Source: Rikenellaceae bacterium
GTDB lineage: Bacteria > Bacteroidota > Bacteroidia > Bacteroidales > Rikenellaceae
NCBI GenBank assembly: GCA_020859745.1
Contig: JAJBVQ010000100.1
Location: 1 to 6,256 of the forward strand
Direction: 5' to 3'
DNA: 6,256 nucleotides
Below, in pieces: positions 5,456-6,256 of the stretch (positions are counted from its first letter, which is position 1; every line of letters starts with the position of its first letter). Under the pieces are notes generated by a model, which had not been told where the DNA came from, did no database searches, and saw nothing but the letters and a program-made list of their open reading frames with translations. Both the position numbers and the translations under genes were made by a program.

Positions 5456-5472
5456 TTAACGATTCCTTAACG
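5456..5472 (+). promoter_or_regulatory. TTAACG direct repeat with 11-bp phase ahead of the ppk promoter, candidate activator site
   Basis: TTAACG occurs at 5456-5461 and 5467-5472, exactly 11 bases apart, ending 10 bases before the TTTG -33 box of ppk. Directly repeated TT(A/T)AC-type hexamers with roughly one helical turn phase are the form of PhoB/PhoP boxes, and ppk is phosphate-related. The assignment is inference from two copies only. Confidence 0.35.
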
Positions 5473-5482
5473 CGGTACGATA

Positions 5483-5511
5483 TTTGGCGGCTTTTTTGTA
5501 ACTTACCTTTG
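5483..5511 (+). promoter_or_regulatory. Promoter of ppk (TTTG -33, TACCTTTG -7)
   Basis: TTTG at 5483-5486 and TACCTTTG at 5504-5511 are separated by 17 bases and match the Bacteroidota -33/-7 consensus. Transcription would start near 5517, giving about 20 bases of purine-rich leader (GGAAGAAACAAAA) before the ATG at 5538. Confidence 0.75.
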
Positions 5512-5537
5512 TGGGAAGAAACAAAATCGAACCCATC

Positions 5538-6256
5538 ATGCTGTACAACAGAGAATTAAGCTGGATTTCCTTCAACGAGCGCGTCATGCAGGAGGCGCAG
5601 GACCGCAGTGTGCCGCTGCTGCAACGGCTGCGCTTCCTGGGTATCTACTCCAACAACCAAGACGAGTTTTTCAAAGTCCGGGTGGCCAACCTGGAGCGGA
5701 TGATGCTCCTGCGCGGGGCGCGCACCAAAGAGATGCAGGGAGGCGACACGCTGGAGGTGCTGCTGGGCAAGATATACGACCGCCTCAACGGCTTGCAGCA
5801 GGCTTTCGAGCAGACCTACCGGGAGATTCTCACGGAGTTGGAGGGCTACGGGATTTTCATAGTCGACGAAACGCTTTTGACGGAAGAGCAGATGCTTTTC
5901 TGCCGGGACTATTTCGCGGACAAGATCAGCCCGCTGCTGGTGCCGCTGGTGGTGCGCAAGAGCACCAAGCTGCCTTTCCTGCGGGACGGACGCATATACC
6001 ACGCGGTGAAAATGACGGGATGCGGGAGCGGCAAAGGGAGCGTCGTGCGCTATGCGGTGATCGAGATTCCGGGGACTGCGACCCTGCCCCGTTTTATCGT
6101 GCTGCCGCCCTCGGCGGAGGGCAAGACGGATATTATCTTCGTGGACGATATTATCCGGCTGTGCCGGGACGAGGTTTTCTTTATGTTCGACTACGACCGG
6201 ATCGAGGCCTATGCGTTCAATTTCATGCGCGACGCGGAGATGTCGCTCGACGACGA
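5538..6256 (+). CDS. ppk: Polyphosphate kinase 1, N-terminal part (runs off the window end)
   Basis: There are 239 complete codons, open to the window edge. The protein begins MLYNRELSWISFNERVMQEA, a hallmark PPK1 opening, followed by SNNQDEFFKVRVANLE (from residue 38), the N-terminal ATP-binding stretch. Later come ISPLLVPLV and LPRFIVLPP, typical of the N and head domains. PPK1 is a cytoplasmic or membrane-associated enzyme that reversibly polymerises the gamma phosphate of ATP into polyphosphate. The phosphorylated histidines and the C-terminal phospholipase-D-like domains lie beyond the window, so catalytic integrity cannot be judged. PPK1 is usually around 700 residues, so about a third is present. 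The start is fixed by the homology beginning at residue 4 and by the promoter 27 bases upstream. It is divergent from feoAB. Confidence 0.95.
   Translation, partial: MLYNRELSWISFNERVMQEAQDRSVPLLQRLRFLGIYSNNQDEFFKVRVANLERMMLLRGARTKEMQGGDTLEVLLGKIYDRLNGLQQAFEQTYREILTELEGYGIFIVDETLLTEEQMLFCRDYFADKISPLLVPLVVRKSTKLPFLRDGRIYHAVKMTGCGSGKGSVVRYAVIEIPGTATLPRFIVLPPSAEGKTDIIFVDDIIRLCRDEVFFMFDYDRIEAYAFNFMRDAEMSLDD

Overview
The window is chromosomal DNA from a GC-rich member of the Bacteroidota. An Alistipes/Rikenellaceae-type gut anaerobe is my best guess, but that is inference. It rests on three things: Bacteroidota-type promoters (TAnnTTTG -7 boxes) ahead of the genes, A-rich leaders that mostly lack a Shine-Dalgarno sequence, and a fused FeoA-FeoB transporter followed by a small Cys-rich FeoB-associated protein.

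Layout. (1) 1-65, minus: the first 21 codons of a thioredoxin reductase. (2) 66-226: a divergent promoter region. (3) 227-1891, plus: a lipoprotein with an intact M23 metallopeptidase domain and a C-terminal LysM, likely a cell-wall hydrolase. (4) 1892-2517: 626 bp between convergent genes with no credible protein gene. It holds a terminator-like stem-loop and then a dense series of inverted repeats that looks like a dispersed repeat or structured non-coding block. (5) 5206 down to 2518, minus: a two-gene ferrous-iron operon, feoAB (fused) then the Cys-rich FeoB partner. (6) 5207-5537: a 331-bp divergent control region with promoters, twin 18-bp palindromic sites and an 11-bp-phased direct repeat. 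(7) 5538-6256, plus: the N-terminal 239 codons of polyphosphate kinase (ppk1), cut by the window end.

The most unusual signal is at DNA level. The region ahead of the M23 lipoprotein (124-205, plus) and the region ahead of feoAB (5308-5225, minus) are copies of one another. By hand alignment about 67 of 84 columns match, with two single-base gaps, and the last 26 bases, including the promoter spacer and -7 box, are identical. Both copies end about 20 bases before the start codon, so a promoter module seems to have been duplicated or kept in common between an iron transporter and a cell-wall hydrolase.

Functionally the genes are mostly housekeeping: redox (TrxB), envelope remodelling (M23/LysM), Fe(II) uptake (FeoAB and partner) and phosphate/energy storage (Ppk). 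I see no phage, CRISPR, transposase, tRNA or rRNA gene.
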